Below are positions 18,022 through 25,142 of a stretch of DNA of 64,000 nucleotides, piece after piece. Source of the stretch: Sulfitobacter indolifex (lineage in GTDB: Bacteria > Pseudomonadota > Alphaproteobacteria > Rhodobacterales > Rhodobacteraceae); NCBI RefSeq assembly GCF_022788655.1, contig NZ_CP084951.1, positions 1,302,001 to 1,366,000 on the forward strand. The letters run 5' to 3'. The notes under the pieces are model-generated. The model ran no database searches, was not told where the DNA came from, and saw nothing but the letters and a program-made list of their open reading frames with translations. Position 1 is the first letter of the stretch, and every line of letters starts with the position of its first letter. A program made the position numbers and the translations under genes.

Positions 18022-18567
18022 ATGGCGCAAAATGCCACCATCTACAAAGTTGAGCTGTCGGTCTCTGACATGGACCGCCACTATTACGAGACCCATAAAC
18101 TGACCATCGCGAAACACCCTTCGGAAACCGATGAGCGGTTGATGGTGCGCCTTGTCGCCTTTGCCCTGAACGCGCATGAGCATTTGGAAATGACCAAGGG
18201 GCTGTCCACGGATGATGAACCGGACATCTGGCAAAAAAGCCTAAGTGGCGAGTTGGACGTTTGGGTGACCCTGGGCCTGCCCAGCGAAAAAATCTTACGC
18301 CAGTCCTGCAACAAAGCGGCCAAGGTTCTGGTCTACCCCTATGGCGGCAGAACGGCTGAGGTCTGGTGGGATAAGATCAAAAACAGCACCACCCGCTTTG
18401 ACAACCTCGCAGTGGTGAACCTGCCCGAAGGTGAAACAAAGGCGCTGGCCGAACTTGCAGGCCGCGCGATGAAGCTTCAGGTGATGATTCAAGACGGTGA
18501 GGTGACGGTCAACTTGGAAGACGCGCTGGTCTCCCTGACGCTCGACAGATGGAAAACGGCCGCCTGA
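18022..18567 (+). CDS. yaeQ: YaeQ family protein
   Basis: A 181-residue member of the YaeQ family, which has a PD-(D/E)XK nuclease-like fold but no settled function. Family features: MAQNATIYKVELSVSDMDRHYY at the start, ERLMVRLVAFALNA, and DIWQKSLSGELDVWVTLGLP, which holds the acidic active-site-like residues. Full family length. It stands alone, convergent with the next minus-strand gene across a hairpin. Confidence 0.93.
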   Translation: MAQNATIYKVELSVSDMDRHYYETHKLTIAKHPSETDERLMVRLVAFALNAHEHLEMTKGLSTDDEPDIWQKSLSGELDVWVTLGLPSEKILRQSCNKAAKVLVYPYGGRTAEVWWDKIKNSTTRFDNLAVVNLPEGETKALAELAGRAMKLQVMIQDGEVTVNLEDALVSLTLDRWKTAA

Positions 18568-18580
18568 TACAGGCGACGGG

Positions 18581-18608
18581 CGCGGCAGGGGGCACTCCAC
18601 CTGCCGCG
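18581..18608. terminator. hairpin between yaeQ and the convergent membrane-protein gene
   Basis: CGCGGCAGG ... CCTGCCGCG, a 9-pair stem with a 10-base loop, fills the 47-base convergent gap and could act on both strands. No clear T-run on either side. Confidence 0.5.
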
Positions 18609-18614
18609 TATAAC

Positions 18615-19061
18615 CTATATCTCTTGCCTGCGTTGCAGCACCGCGATGACATAGCCGATCACCATCGCCATCCCGACATGCCCGACAAAGGATGACTGCG
18701 TGTAGGCGCCAAACCCCATCATAAAGCTGCGCCCGATCAGCGGCGCCAGCAGCCCCTGCGCAATGAACCAAAGCGCAAGGCCCGACAGCGCCCCCGACAG
18801 CACGAGCCCCAGCCGCGTCACACGGTGCATCAGCCAGACAGTTGCGGAAAAGCCTGCGATCCCAATGGAAATATGCAACGCGAACCCAAGCCAATAGGGC
18901 AGGGTGACTCCGATGAGGTTGCCAAGCGCAACGAAAAGGTTCGCCGGAGCGAGCGCTACGCCAAAGAGGAGGGGGGAAAGCAGCCAAGCGTAAAGCTCAA
19001 AGGCGATTTCACCGGCAAGCCCTGCCAGTGCGAGGGTGCGAAGCGTCTGAGTAAGGGGCAT
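18615..19061 (-). CDS. putative four-helix inner-membrane protein
   Basis: A 148-residue hydrophobic protein with about four membrane segments (near 8-30, 36-60, 70-95 and 120-142) and a basic tail (LQRRQEI). The start MPLTQTLRTLAL is chosen because the upstream 63 codons are Arg/Pro-rich and uncharacteristic of coding sequence. I do not recognise a named family; it has the look of conserved uncharacterised roseobacter membrane proteins. Its neighbours give no functional hint. Confidence 0.65.
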   Translation of the reverse strand: MPLTQTLRTLALAGLAGEIAFELYAWLLSPLLFGVALAPANLFVALGNLIGVTLPYWLGFALHISIGIAGFSATVWLMHRVTRLGLVLSGALSGLALWFIAQGLLAPLIGRSFMMGFGAYTQSSFVGHVGMAMVIGYVIAVLQRRQEI

Positions 19062-19216
19062 GGGGGCGGTTCTCTTGAAAAAAGACAGCACATTTGGACC
19101 CCAGCCGCCGATCAGGCTTTGGGGGCAGATATCTGTCGGCCATGGAAGGGGAGAATGGGCGTTTACGCCCGCGCAATTGCGAAAAAGGCGCGCCGCAGAC
19201 GGGCGCGCCTTTGGTT

Positions 19217-19783
19217 TTATACGTCGAGCTTGTTGTCGCCGCGGCTCCATGCCAACGGTTGGAACACTTCGTCCACGGGGGTTTCGGCCACGTGGTTAAC
19301 GTAATTCGAGATGGTTTTCTGTGCCATGCCCAGGATCACATCCAGCACCGCACGGTGGCTGTAACCTGCGTCAAAGAACGTCTTCATCTCGGCTTCGGTC
19401 ACATTGCCGCGGCTGCGCACCATTTTCACGGTAAAGGTCCGCAATGCTTCGAGTTTTGGCGTCGGCAGCGCGGTTTCATTGCGCAGCGCGTCGCTGATCT
19501 CGTCTGAGACTTTCATCATCTTGGCGATGCCGGTGTGCGCAGGCACGCAGTAGTGGCATTCGTTTTCGACATTGATCGACTGCCAAACAACGGTCAGCTC
19601 TTCGGCATCGAAATCGGTTTCAGTGAAAAGCTTGTGCAGTACCTGATACCCTTCATAGGCCTGCGGGCTTTCGGCCAGCACCTTATGAAGACCGGGGAGG
19701 CGGCCAAAGGCTTTTTGCGATTCAGCCAGCAGCGGCTTTGAAGCTTCGGGCGCGGTGTCTTGGTCGTGGGAAGGGAATGTCAT
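19217..19783 (-). CDS. AhpD-like carboxymuconolactone decarboxylase-family protein
   Basis: A 188-residue CMD/AhpD-family protein with the redox motif Cys76-His-Tyr-Cys79 followed by His83 (ENECHYCVPAHT), as in alkylhydroperoxidase-like proteins that reduce peroxides or act as thiol oxidoreductases. The start MTFPSHDQD is preferred over one 19 codons upstream, which would run into the operator region. It is divergent from a TetR regulator with two palindromes between them, so it is probably controlled by that repressor. Confidence 0.88.
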   Translation of the reverse strand: MTFPSHDQDTAPEASKPLLAESQKAFGRLPGLHKVLAESPQAYEGYQVLHKLFTETDFDAEELTVVWQSINVENECHYCVPAHTGIAKMMKVSDEISDALRNETALPTPKLEALRTFTVKMVRSRGNVTEAEMKTFFDAGYSHRAVLDVILGMAQKTISNYVNHVAETPVDEVFQPLAWSRGDNKLDV

Positions 19784-19827
19784 GTGATTTGCCTTTGTAA
19801 TTCGTTGATAGGTGTTAATTAGGGTTT

Positions 19828-19868
19828 CTTGAGCGATCACTCAAGTATATATTTGAGCGATCGTTCAA
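19828..19868. promoter_or_regulatory. double TetR operator
   Basis: Two copies of a 16-base palindrome, TTGAGCGATCACTCAA (19829-19844) and TTGAGCGATCGTTCAA (19853-19868), share the core TTGAGCGATC and lie 24 bases centre to centre in the 99-base divergent region between the AhpD-like gene and the tetR gene. The palindrome form TTGA-N8-TCAA is typical of TetR-family operators. The sites overlap the likely promoters of both genes. Confidence 0.85.
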
Positions 19869-19882
19869 CATCTGGTGATCTC

Positions 19883-20455
19883 ATGCCCCGCAAGCCGAAC
19901 CACGACCGAAATGAACTCATCGCCCGCGCGCGCGATCTGTTTTGGCGGCAGGGATGGGCGGGCACGTCGCTGAAAGACCTCGAAGCAGTGTTGAAGATGA
20001 AGCCCGGCAGTTTTTACGCGGCTTTCGGCTCCAAAGAGGCGCTGTTTGAGATTGCCTTGGATAAATATGCCGAGGATGGGGCCGGGCGGCTTGCAGAATT
20101 GGTAGAGGCACACGGTGCGATGGAGGCGCTTAAACGCTATCCCGGACTTGCCATCTGCCGAGAGGAAGCTCCGGCCAAAGCCTGTATGCTGTCCAAGACT
20201 TTGCTGGAACTTCAGGCTCATGGGCACCCACTGGCAAAACGGGCCAGCGCGCACCTTATGGGGATGGAGGAGCAATTCGCAGCACTTTTCGCGCAGCTGC
20301 AAGATAAGGGCGAAATTTCATCGGCGCATGATCCTAAGTCGCTCGCGCGGCGCTATCAAAGCGATCTGTTGGGCCTGCGAGTGTCGGCAGAGCGCGAGGG
20401 GATCGACGCCCATGCCATTGCGCGCGAAATCGCAGAGGGGCTATCGCGGCTCTAA
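19883..20455 (+). CDS. TetR-family transcriptional repressor
   Basis: A 190-residue TetR-family regulator. The N-terminal helix-turn-helix reads LIARARDLFWRQGWAGTSLKDLEAVLKMKPGSFYAAFGSKEALFEIAL (about residues 12-59); the remainder is the ligand-binding region with one or two Cys residues (AICREEAPAKACML) that could respond to electrophiles or oxidants. The start MPRKPNHDR is just downstream of the palindromes, which overlap an alternative longer reading. Predicted to repress itself and the divergent AhpD-like gene. Confidence 0.92.
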   Translation: MPRKPNHDRNELIARARDLFWRQGWAGTSLKDLEAVLKMKPGSFYAAFGSKEALFEIALDKYAEDGAGRLAELVEAHGAMEALKRYPGLAICREEAPAKACMLSKTLLELQAHGHPLAKRASAHLMGMEEQFAALFAQLQDKGEISSAHDPKSLARRYQSDLLGLRVSAEREGIDAHAIAREIAEGLSRL

Positions 20456-20538
20456 TTAAGTGCGCGACAGCGATTGGCTAGAAACCAGTGGCCGACCCCT
20501 CTGGGCCGTGGGCTGCACAGCGCGCCAAATACGAACGC

Positions 20539-20578
20539 TGCAAAGAAAAACGGCAGGGCCACGCAAATAGCCCTGCCG
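20539..20578 (-). terminator. intrinsic terminator of the aldehyde dehydrogenase gene
   Basis: CGGCAGGGC-N10-GCCCTGCCG, a perfect 9-pair stem, is followed on the minus strand by TTTTTCTTTG. It lies 24 bases past the dehydrogenase stop, a textbook intrinsic terminator. Confidence 0.85.
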
Positions 20579-20601
20579 CATCATGTCACGCTAAAAAGCG
20601 A

Positions 20602-22041
20602 TCAATCGTTAGACCAGCCTGAAACGGCTTTGACTTCGCAGAAGTCCTCGATGCCCCAGACGCCACCTTCGCGCCCGTTGCCCGAGCGCTTCATGCCGCC
20701 AAAGGGCGCCCCTGCGCCACGGCTTTCGCCGTTCATCTCAACCATGCCCGACCGCAGCTTGGCCGCCAGACGGTTGCGCCGCGCGCCGTCGGTTGATTGG
20801 ACGTAGTTCGTCAGGCCGTAGACCGTGTCATTGGCCATCTCGACGGCTTGGTCTTCGTCCTCGAACTTCATGATCGACAGGACCGGGCCAAAGATTTCTT
20901 CGCGCGCGATGGTCATGTCGGGGGTCACATCCGCAAAGACCGTGGGTTTGACATAAAAGCCGCGGTTCAGATGCTCAGGCCGTCCGGTGCCACCGGCGAC
21001 AAGGCGCGCGCCTTCGTCGATGCCTTTTTGGATCAGGTCTTGGATCTTGCCCCATTGTGCTTCGTTCACGACCGGGCCGATGTGGCGGCCTTCTTCGCTG
21101 GCGGGGCCAACTTCGACCTTATTGGCGACTTCGGCGGCGGTCTCAACCGCTTGGTCATAGACGCTGGCTTCGACGATCATCCGGCTTGGCGCGTTACAGC
21201 TTTGGCCAGTGTTGTTCATCATATGCAGCACGCCGCGCTTCACGGCCTTGTCGTCGGCATCAGCAAAGACAAGGTTCGCGCCTTTGCCACCAAGCTCCAG
21301 ATGGACCTTTTTCAGCGTATCCGCCGCGTTCTTGGAAATCGCAATGCCCGCGCGGGTGGAGCCGGTGAAGCTCACCATATCCACGTCCTCATGGCCGGTT
21401 AGCGCGGTGCCAACGGTCATGCCATCGCCGTTCACAAGGTTGAAAACACCGGCGGGGAAGCCTGCCTCATCCATCATCTCGGCGAAAACCACGGCGCTCA
21501 GCGGGCTTTCCTCGGACGGTTTCAGCACCATGGTGCAGCCAGCGGCGACGGCAGCGCCCACTTTCAGCATCACTTGGTTCATCGGCCAGTTCCAAGGCGT
21601 GATCATCGCCACAACACCAACCGCTTCATGGATGATCCGGTCGTTTGGCGCGTGATCACCCAGCGGCTTCACGAATTTGAAATCTTTGGCGGCTTTGATG
21701 AAGTTCTTCAGGTGGCTATAACCTGCACCCCATTGCGAACTGCGCGCCAGATCGATGGGTGCGCCCATCTCGGTGCTGATCGCTTGGGCCATATCCTCGG
21801 TCCGGGACTTATAGACCTCGGCCAGTTTCTCCATCAGCGCGATGCGCTCTTCGGGGGCGGTGGCCATCCAGCCGGGTAGGGCGGCCTTGGCAGCGGCAAC
21901 GGCGGCGTCCACGTCCTTGGCCCCGCCGAGCGAAATCACGGTGCAGGGCTCTTCGGTCGAAGGGTTGATGACCTTATGTTCGCTGCCCTCAAGGGGTGCG
22001 ACCCATTTGCCGTTGATATAAAAATCACGTTTTTCGATCAT
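20602..22041 (-). CDS. NAD(P)-dependent aldehyde dehydrogenase
   Basis: A 479-residue aldehyde dehydrogenase oxidising an aldehyde to the acid. The catalytic Cys282 lies in NNTGQSCNAPSR, the general base Glu249 in LELGGKGANLVF, and the nucleotide-binding motif is SFTGSTRAG; the PWNWPMNQ and EEIFGPVLSI motifs are also intact. The closest general class is the broad-substrate family of gamma-aminobutyraldehyde, betaine-aldehyde and coniferyl-aldehyde enzymes. Substrate cannot be inferred; the gene stands alone with its own terminator. Confidence 0.93.
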   Translation of the reverse strand: MIEKRDFYINGKWVAPLEGSEHKVINPSTEEPCTVISLGGAKDVDAAVAAAKAALPGWMATAPEERIALMEKLAEVYKSRTEDMAQAISTEMGAPIDLARSSQWGAGYSHLKNFIKAAKDFKFVKPLGDHAPNDRIIHEAVGVVAMITPWNWPMNQVMLKVGAAVAAGCTMVLKPSEESPLSAVVFAEMMDEAGFPAGVFNLVNGDGMTVGTALTGHEDVDMVSFTGSTRAGIAISKNAADTLKKVHLELGGKGANLVFADADDKAVKRGVLHMMNNTGQSCNAPSRMIVEASVYDQAVETAAEVANKVEVGPASEEGRHIGPVVNEAQWGKIQDLIQKGIDEGARLVAGGTGRPEHLNRGFYVKPTVFADVTPDMTIAREEIFGPVLSIMKFEDEDQAVEMANDTVYGLTNYVQSTDGARRNRLAAKLRSGMVEMNGESRGAGAPFGGMKRSGNGREGGVWGIEDFCEVKAVSGWSND

Positions 22042-22188
22042 GCTCTGTCTCCGTTATTGGCCAGGCGGGCGTCTCGGCTGCCGCCTAGATGTGTCCGGGA
22101 ATCGCCGGCTCCCGATATGCCTAGGACAATTTTGCGGGCTGGAAAAGTTCAGAGGTTGTTTTTGATCAAAAAGACAGGTCCGGCGGTG

Positions 22189-22224
22189 AAAAACCACGGG
22201 AGAAACCACGGGAGCAACCACGGG
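22189..22224 (+). repeat. three tandem 12-base repeats
   Basis: AAAAACCACGGG, AGAAACCACGGG and AGCAACCACGGG stand in direct tandem between the aldehyde dehydrogenase promoter region and the end of the fused-kinase gene. The units differ by one or two bases at the 5' end. This could be a slippage product or a protein-binding array. Confidence 0.7.
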
Positions 22225-22235
22225 GCGTGGGTGGA

Positions 22236-23372
22236 TTAATCCTGCGCCGGGAACTTAATCTCAACGCAGAACCCGTCTTGGCCTTCGACCTTTAGGGTCG
22301 CTTCATGCTGGAAGGTCAGCGTGCGGATCATCCGCCAACCCAGCGAGTCTGACCGTTCGGGCCGTTTGGCATCGTCGGGCAGGCCAACCCCGTCATCATA
22401 GACCTTAAGCGTCAGCCCTTCGCCATCCATTTGGCTGACCTCAATAGTGATCACACCTTTGTCGCGCCCTTTAAAGGCGTGTTTATAGGCGTTGGTGATC
22501 AGCTCCCCAACGATGAGCCCGATATCGACTGCCAGTTTGTTGTCCATCTTGAGGCTGGGACAGATCAGCTTGATGCTGATGCTCTGGCGCTCTCCGGTAA
22601 AGGCGCGTTCGGCGTTTTTGGTGACCTCATCCAACATATCCGCCAGATCAAGGTCGGTGCTATCGGTGGCGCGTTGCATCAACTCATGCGCTTTGGAGAG
22701 TGAGCCGACACGGGTTTCCAGCTCGCGCAGCACTTGGCGCGTCTCATCCGCCTTGGCTTGGGTCTTGCTCATCCGGATCAGCGCCACGATCAGCGCAAGG
22801 TTGTTGCCAGTGCGGTGGTGGAGCTCTTGCATCAGAAGGTCGCGGTCGGCGATGCCTTCGCTCAGCTCGCGGTTCTGCTCGGTCAGCGCGGCGGTGGGGT
22901 CTTTGGCGTTGTAGGCCTCTAAGGCTGCCAAAGCGTCCGCTTTGATTTGCTCTACCGCGCCTTGCGGCTCTGGCAGCAAGAACTCCGCATGGACGCGGGT
23001 GCCCTCTTGGCCAGAGTCCACATCAAAGCGCGCCGCGATACGTTGCACGCCGCGCAGACCCAGACCCAAGCCCGTCTCAGACACGATATCGCGCGACGGA
23101 TCGAGCTTTTCCTTCTCGATCCCGCGCCCCTGATCGATCACCGTCAGCCCAAGGGCGGGCTTGCCGTTAACCTCGGTCAGTGAAAACCGCGCCCGGCCTT
23201 TCTGGCCATGCTCAATCGCATTACGCCCCAATTCCACAGCGGCGGTCACGGTGCGTGTGCGCTCAAAAGACGTAAAGCGCATCGCTTCGGTCAAGGTCAG
23301 CGCAATCTGGCGCAGCGCCGCAATATCGCTGCCCTGTTCGAGGTTCACTGAGGCAAGGTTTGTGGCTTTCAT
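22236..23372 (-). CDS. RsbT-like ATPase domain fused to a HisKA_2 histidine kinase
   Basis: A 378-residue soluble protein with two GHKL-type ATPase modules. Residues about 1-135 resemble an RsbT/RsbW-type serine kinase domain (N-box ELGRNAIEHG with Asn51, DQGRGI, GLGLGLRGV). Residues about 175-378 form a HisKA_2-type histidine kinase: dimerisation box QELHHRTGNNLALIVALIR with candidate phospho-His186, N-box ELITNAYKHAF and DDGVGLP. No membrane or PAS segment is present. It is the last gene of the rsbRST operon, joined to the preceding one by a TGATG junction. It is likely the output arm: the Rsb-type part would dock with stressosome partners and the kinase part would pass the signal to a response regulator encoded elsewhere. 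Inference, but the two modules are plain. Confidence 0.85.
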   Translation of the reverse strand: MKATNLASVNLEQGSDIAALRQIALTLTEAMRFTSFERTRTVTAAVELGRNAIEHGQKGRARFSLTEVNGKPALGLTVIDQGRGIEKEKLDPSRDIVSETGLGLGLRGVQRIAARFDVDSGQEGTRVHAEFLLPEPQGAVEQIKADALAALEAYNAKDPTAALTEQNRELSEGIADRDLLMQELHHRTGNNLALIVALIRMSKTQAKADETRQVLRELETRVGSLSKAHELMQRATDSTDLDLADMLDEVTKNAERAFTGERQSISIKLICPSLKMDNKLAVDIGLIVGELITNAYKHAFKGRDKGVITIEVSQMDGEGLTLKVYDDGVGLPDDAKRPERSDSLGWRMIRTLTFQHEATLKVEGQDGFCVEIKFPAQD

Positions 23373-24379
23373 CAGTCAGCATCTCGCGCAATGCGGATCA
23401 CCGCGATAGAGGCATCATCACGCCCGCGGAAGGCCCGGTCGAGCAGGAAACCAGCAATTAAAAGCGGGGATTTCCAAAGCAGGCCTTGAGGCAAATAGCT
23501 GTCGCGCAGGGTTTTTAAGCCATCGCTGTGCAGGATGAGCAGATCATTCGGCACAAGATCAAAGCTCTCTTCATAGCCGCGGGTGGCGCGTGCGCCGATG
23601 CGCCCGTCGCGAACGGGCAGGCGTTTGATCTCTCCGTCACGTACCCGCAGGGTCGCGATATTGCCCAAGGCGGCATAGCGCAGCTCCATCTGCGGATGGG
23701 CGATATGCACAAGGGCCGCAACTGCGCCGCGCTTGCCAATTAGCTGTTCGGTTACCTCATACATGACCGCGCCGGGTTCGCTGTTAAAGCTGCGCGACTG
23801 CGACACGGCATCTGTCACTTCAAGCGAGGCGGCCGCGGCTTCGGGGCCGTGGCCCAACCCGTCGCAAAGCAAGATGTCAGTGGCATTCGGCGTCTGCCGC
23901 AGCAGATAGTCGTCGCCGCATTGATCTTCGTTTGGGTGGCAAACCCGCAGGGCCACGGCCTCAACCCCGTGGGTCGGGCGGGGGGCGTCCTTGGCAAAGC
24001 TGCACACGATGGTGGTGCCAACCTCAGGCCCGCTAAAGATATCAAAAGCGCTCGACAGGCGGCGGATTGCCCCAAGGCCCAGCCCGGCGGAATCGCCGCT
24101 GCTCATGCCGTCTTGGAACATGTGATCCATATCGCTAATGCCGGGGCCGCGATCGGTAAAGATCATCAAGATTACGTCGCCCTTGCCCTCTGCCGGGGCG
24201 TCGATCAAAACCCGACCCTGTTCGGCGTAGCGCAGGATATTGGTCGTGGCCTCAGTGGCAACGATGGCCAGTTCATCGATCCTGAGCTTAGGCCAATCGT
24301 GCCGTGCAGCCAGACTGCGCGCCGCACGGCGGACCACGGCGATGGCGCTTTGATCCTGTACTTCGACCCATTGTCTCAT
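23372..24379 (-). CDS. RsbT-like ATPase fused to a PP2C/SpoIIE-type phosphatase
   Basis: A 335-residue cytosolic fusion. Residues about 1-130 form a GHKL serine-kinase-like domain (TEATTNILRYA with Asn47, DRGPGI, GLGLGAIRRL). Residues about 140-335 form a PP2C-type phosphatase with metal-binding motifs CGDDYLL, LLCDGLGHGPEAA (Asp173), HSDGL and RDDASIAVIR, as in RsbX. In Bacillus stressosomes RsbX removes phosphate from RsbR and RsbS to reset the sensor; a similar role is expected here. The ATG overlaps the rsbT stop (ATGA). Confidence 0.88.
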   Translation of the reverse strand: MRQWVEVQDQSAIAVVRRAARSLAARHDWPKLRIDELAIVATEATTNILRYAEQGRVLIDAPAEGKGDVILMIFTDRGPGISDMDHMFQDGMSSGDSAGLGLGAIRRLSSAFDIFSGPEVGTTIVCSFAKDAPRPTHGVEAVALRVCHPNEDQCGDDYLLRQTPNATDILLCDGLGHGPEAAAASLEVTDAVSQSRSFNSEPGAVMYEVTEQLIGKRGAVAALVHIAHPQMELRYAALGNIATLRVRDGEIKRLPVRDGRIGARATRGYEESFDLVPNDLLILHSDGLKTLRDSYLPQGLLWKSPLLIAGFLLDRAFRGRDDASIAVIRIARDAD

Positions 24380-24816
24380 AGATTTACACTCATCAACACG
24401 CTGGTGCCCCCGCCGACGGCGGTGCGGATTTCAAATTTCTTGGCCAGCCGCTTTGCACCCCCCAAGCCACGGCCAAGCCCGCCGCCCGAAGTATATCCAT
24501 CGCTCAGTGCCAATTCTATGTCTTCGATCCCCGGACCCTTGTCCCAACAGACCACGCTTAGCTGCTTGCGCCCCGGATCGACATAGATTGAAAATTCGCC
24601 CCCGCCAGCATGAACGATCGCATTGCGCGCGATTTCACTAACTGCGGTTGCAAAACGTGTCACAGTCAGCGCCGAGGCACCGTGTTCTTTCATGTAGCGC
24701 GCAACGGCTTGGCGCACTGTCACCGCGTCGCCGCTGGTATTTAACTTGAACTGAGAGAGAAGAACCTGCGCCCCAAGGTCCCTTTCGTCAAACGCGTCGT
24801 AGCTGGGCAAGGGCAT
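24376..24816 (-). CDS. rsbT: RsbT-type serine/threonine protein kinase
   Basis: A 146-residue GHKL kinase, the switch protein of the stressosome: on stress it phosphorylates RsbS and RsbR and is released. Motifs: AVSEIARNAIVHAGGG (Asn65 of the N-box), CWDKGPGIEDI, and GGGLGRGLGGAKRL. Its start lies 29 bases inside the rsbS 3' end. In Firmicutes free RsbT activates the phosphatase RsbU; no RsbU is encoded here, so its target is probably one of the two downstream fusion proteins. Confidence 0.9.
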   Translation of the reverse strand: MPLPSYDAFDERDLGAQVLLSQFKLNTSGDAVTVRQAVARYMKEHGASALTVTRFATAVSEIARNAIVHAGGGEFSIYVDPGRKQLSVVCWDKGPGIEDIELALSDGYTSGGGLGRGLGGAKRLAKKFEIRTAVGGGTSVLMSVNL

Positions 24817-25141
24817 GTGTCAGGCTTAACGCGGTGCGGATCTCTGGCAGATACATGCCAAGCTCGACCAGCGTGACCGCCACGGTGGGGCGCATGCCGA
24901 CAACATAGGTATCTGCTGCCAGCAGGCGAGATATCCCCGCCAGCTGCGCGATCACACGTCCTACAAAAGTGTCCACGATCTCAAGCGCTGAGATATCAAG
25001 GATCACCCCGTCAATGCGGTTCTCGGATATTTTGGTCGACAACCGGTCTTGAAGCTCCAAGATCTCGGTGTCCGTGATGTCATCCTGTATCGAAACGAGG
25101 AGCGCATGTTCGACAAGATTGATCGGCGTGACACCAGCCAC
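24788..25141 (-). CDS. rsbS: RsbS-type STAS-domain stressosome scaffold
   Basis: A 117-residue single STAS domain protein. The phosphorylatable loop reads LDISALEIVDTFVGR, with Thr58 at the place of Ser59 of Bacillus RsbS, so phospho-transfer is possible but onto threonine. VGMRPTVAVTLVELG matches the second conserved STAS stretch. The start is GTG, one base after the rsbR stop, with a GAGG site inside the rsbR end. It forms the stressosome core with RsbR and holds RsbT in the unstressed state. Confidence 0.92.
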   Translation of the reverse strand: MAGVTPINLVEHALLVSIQDDITDTEILELQDRLSTKISENRIDGVILDISALEIVDTFVGRVIAQLAGISRLLAADTYVVGMRPTVAVTLVELGMYLPEIRTALSLTHALAQLRRV

Positions 25142-25142
25142 C

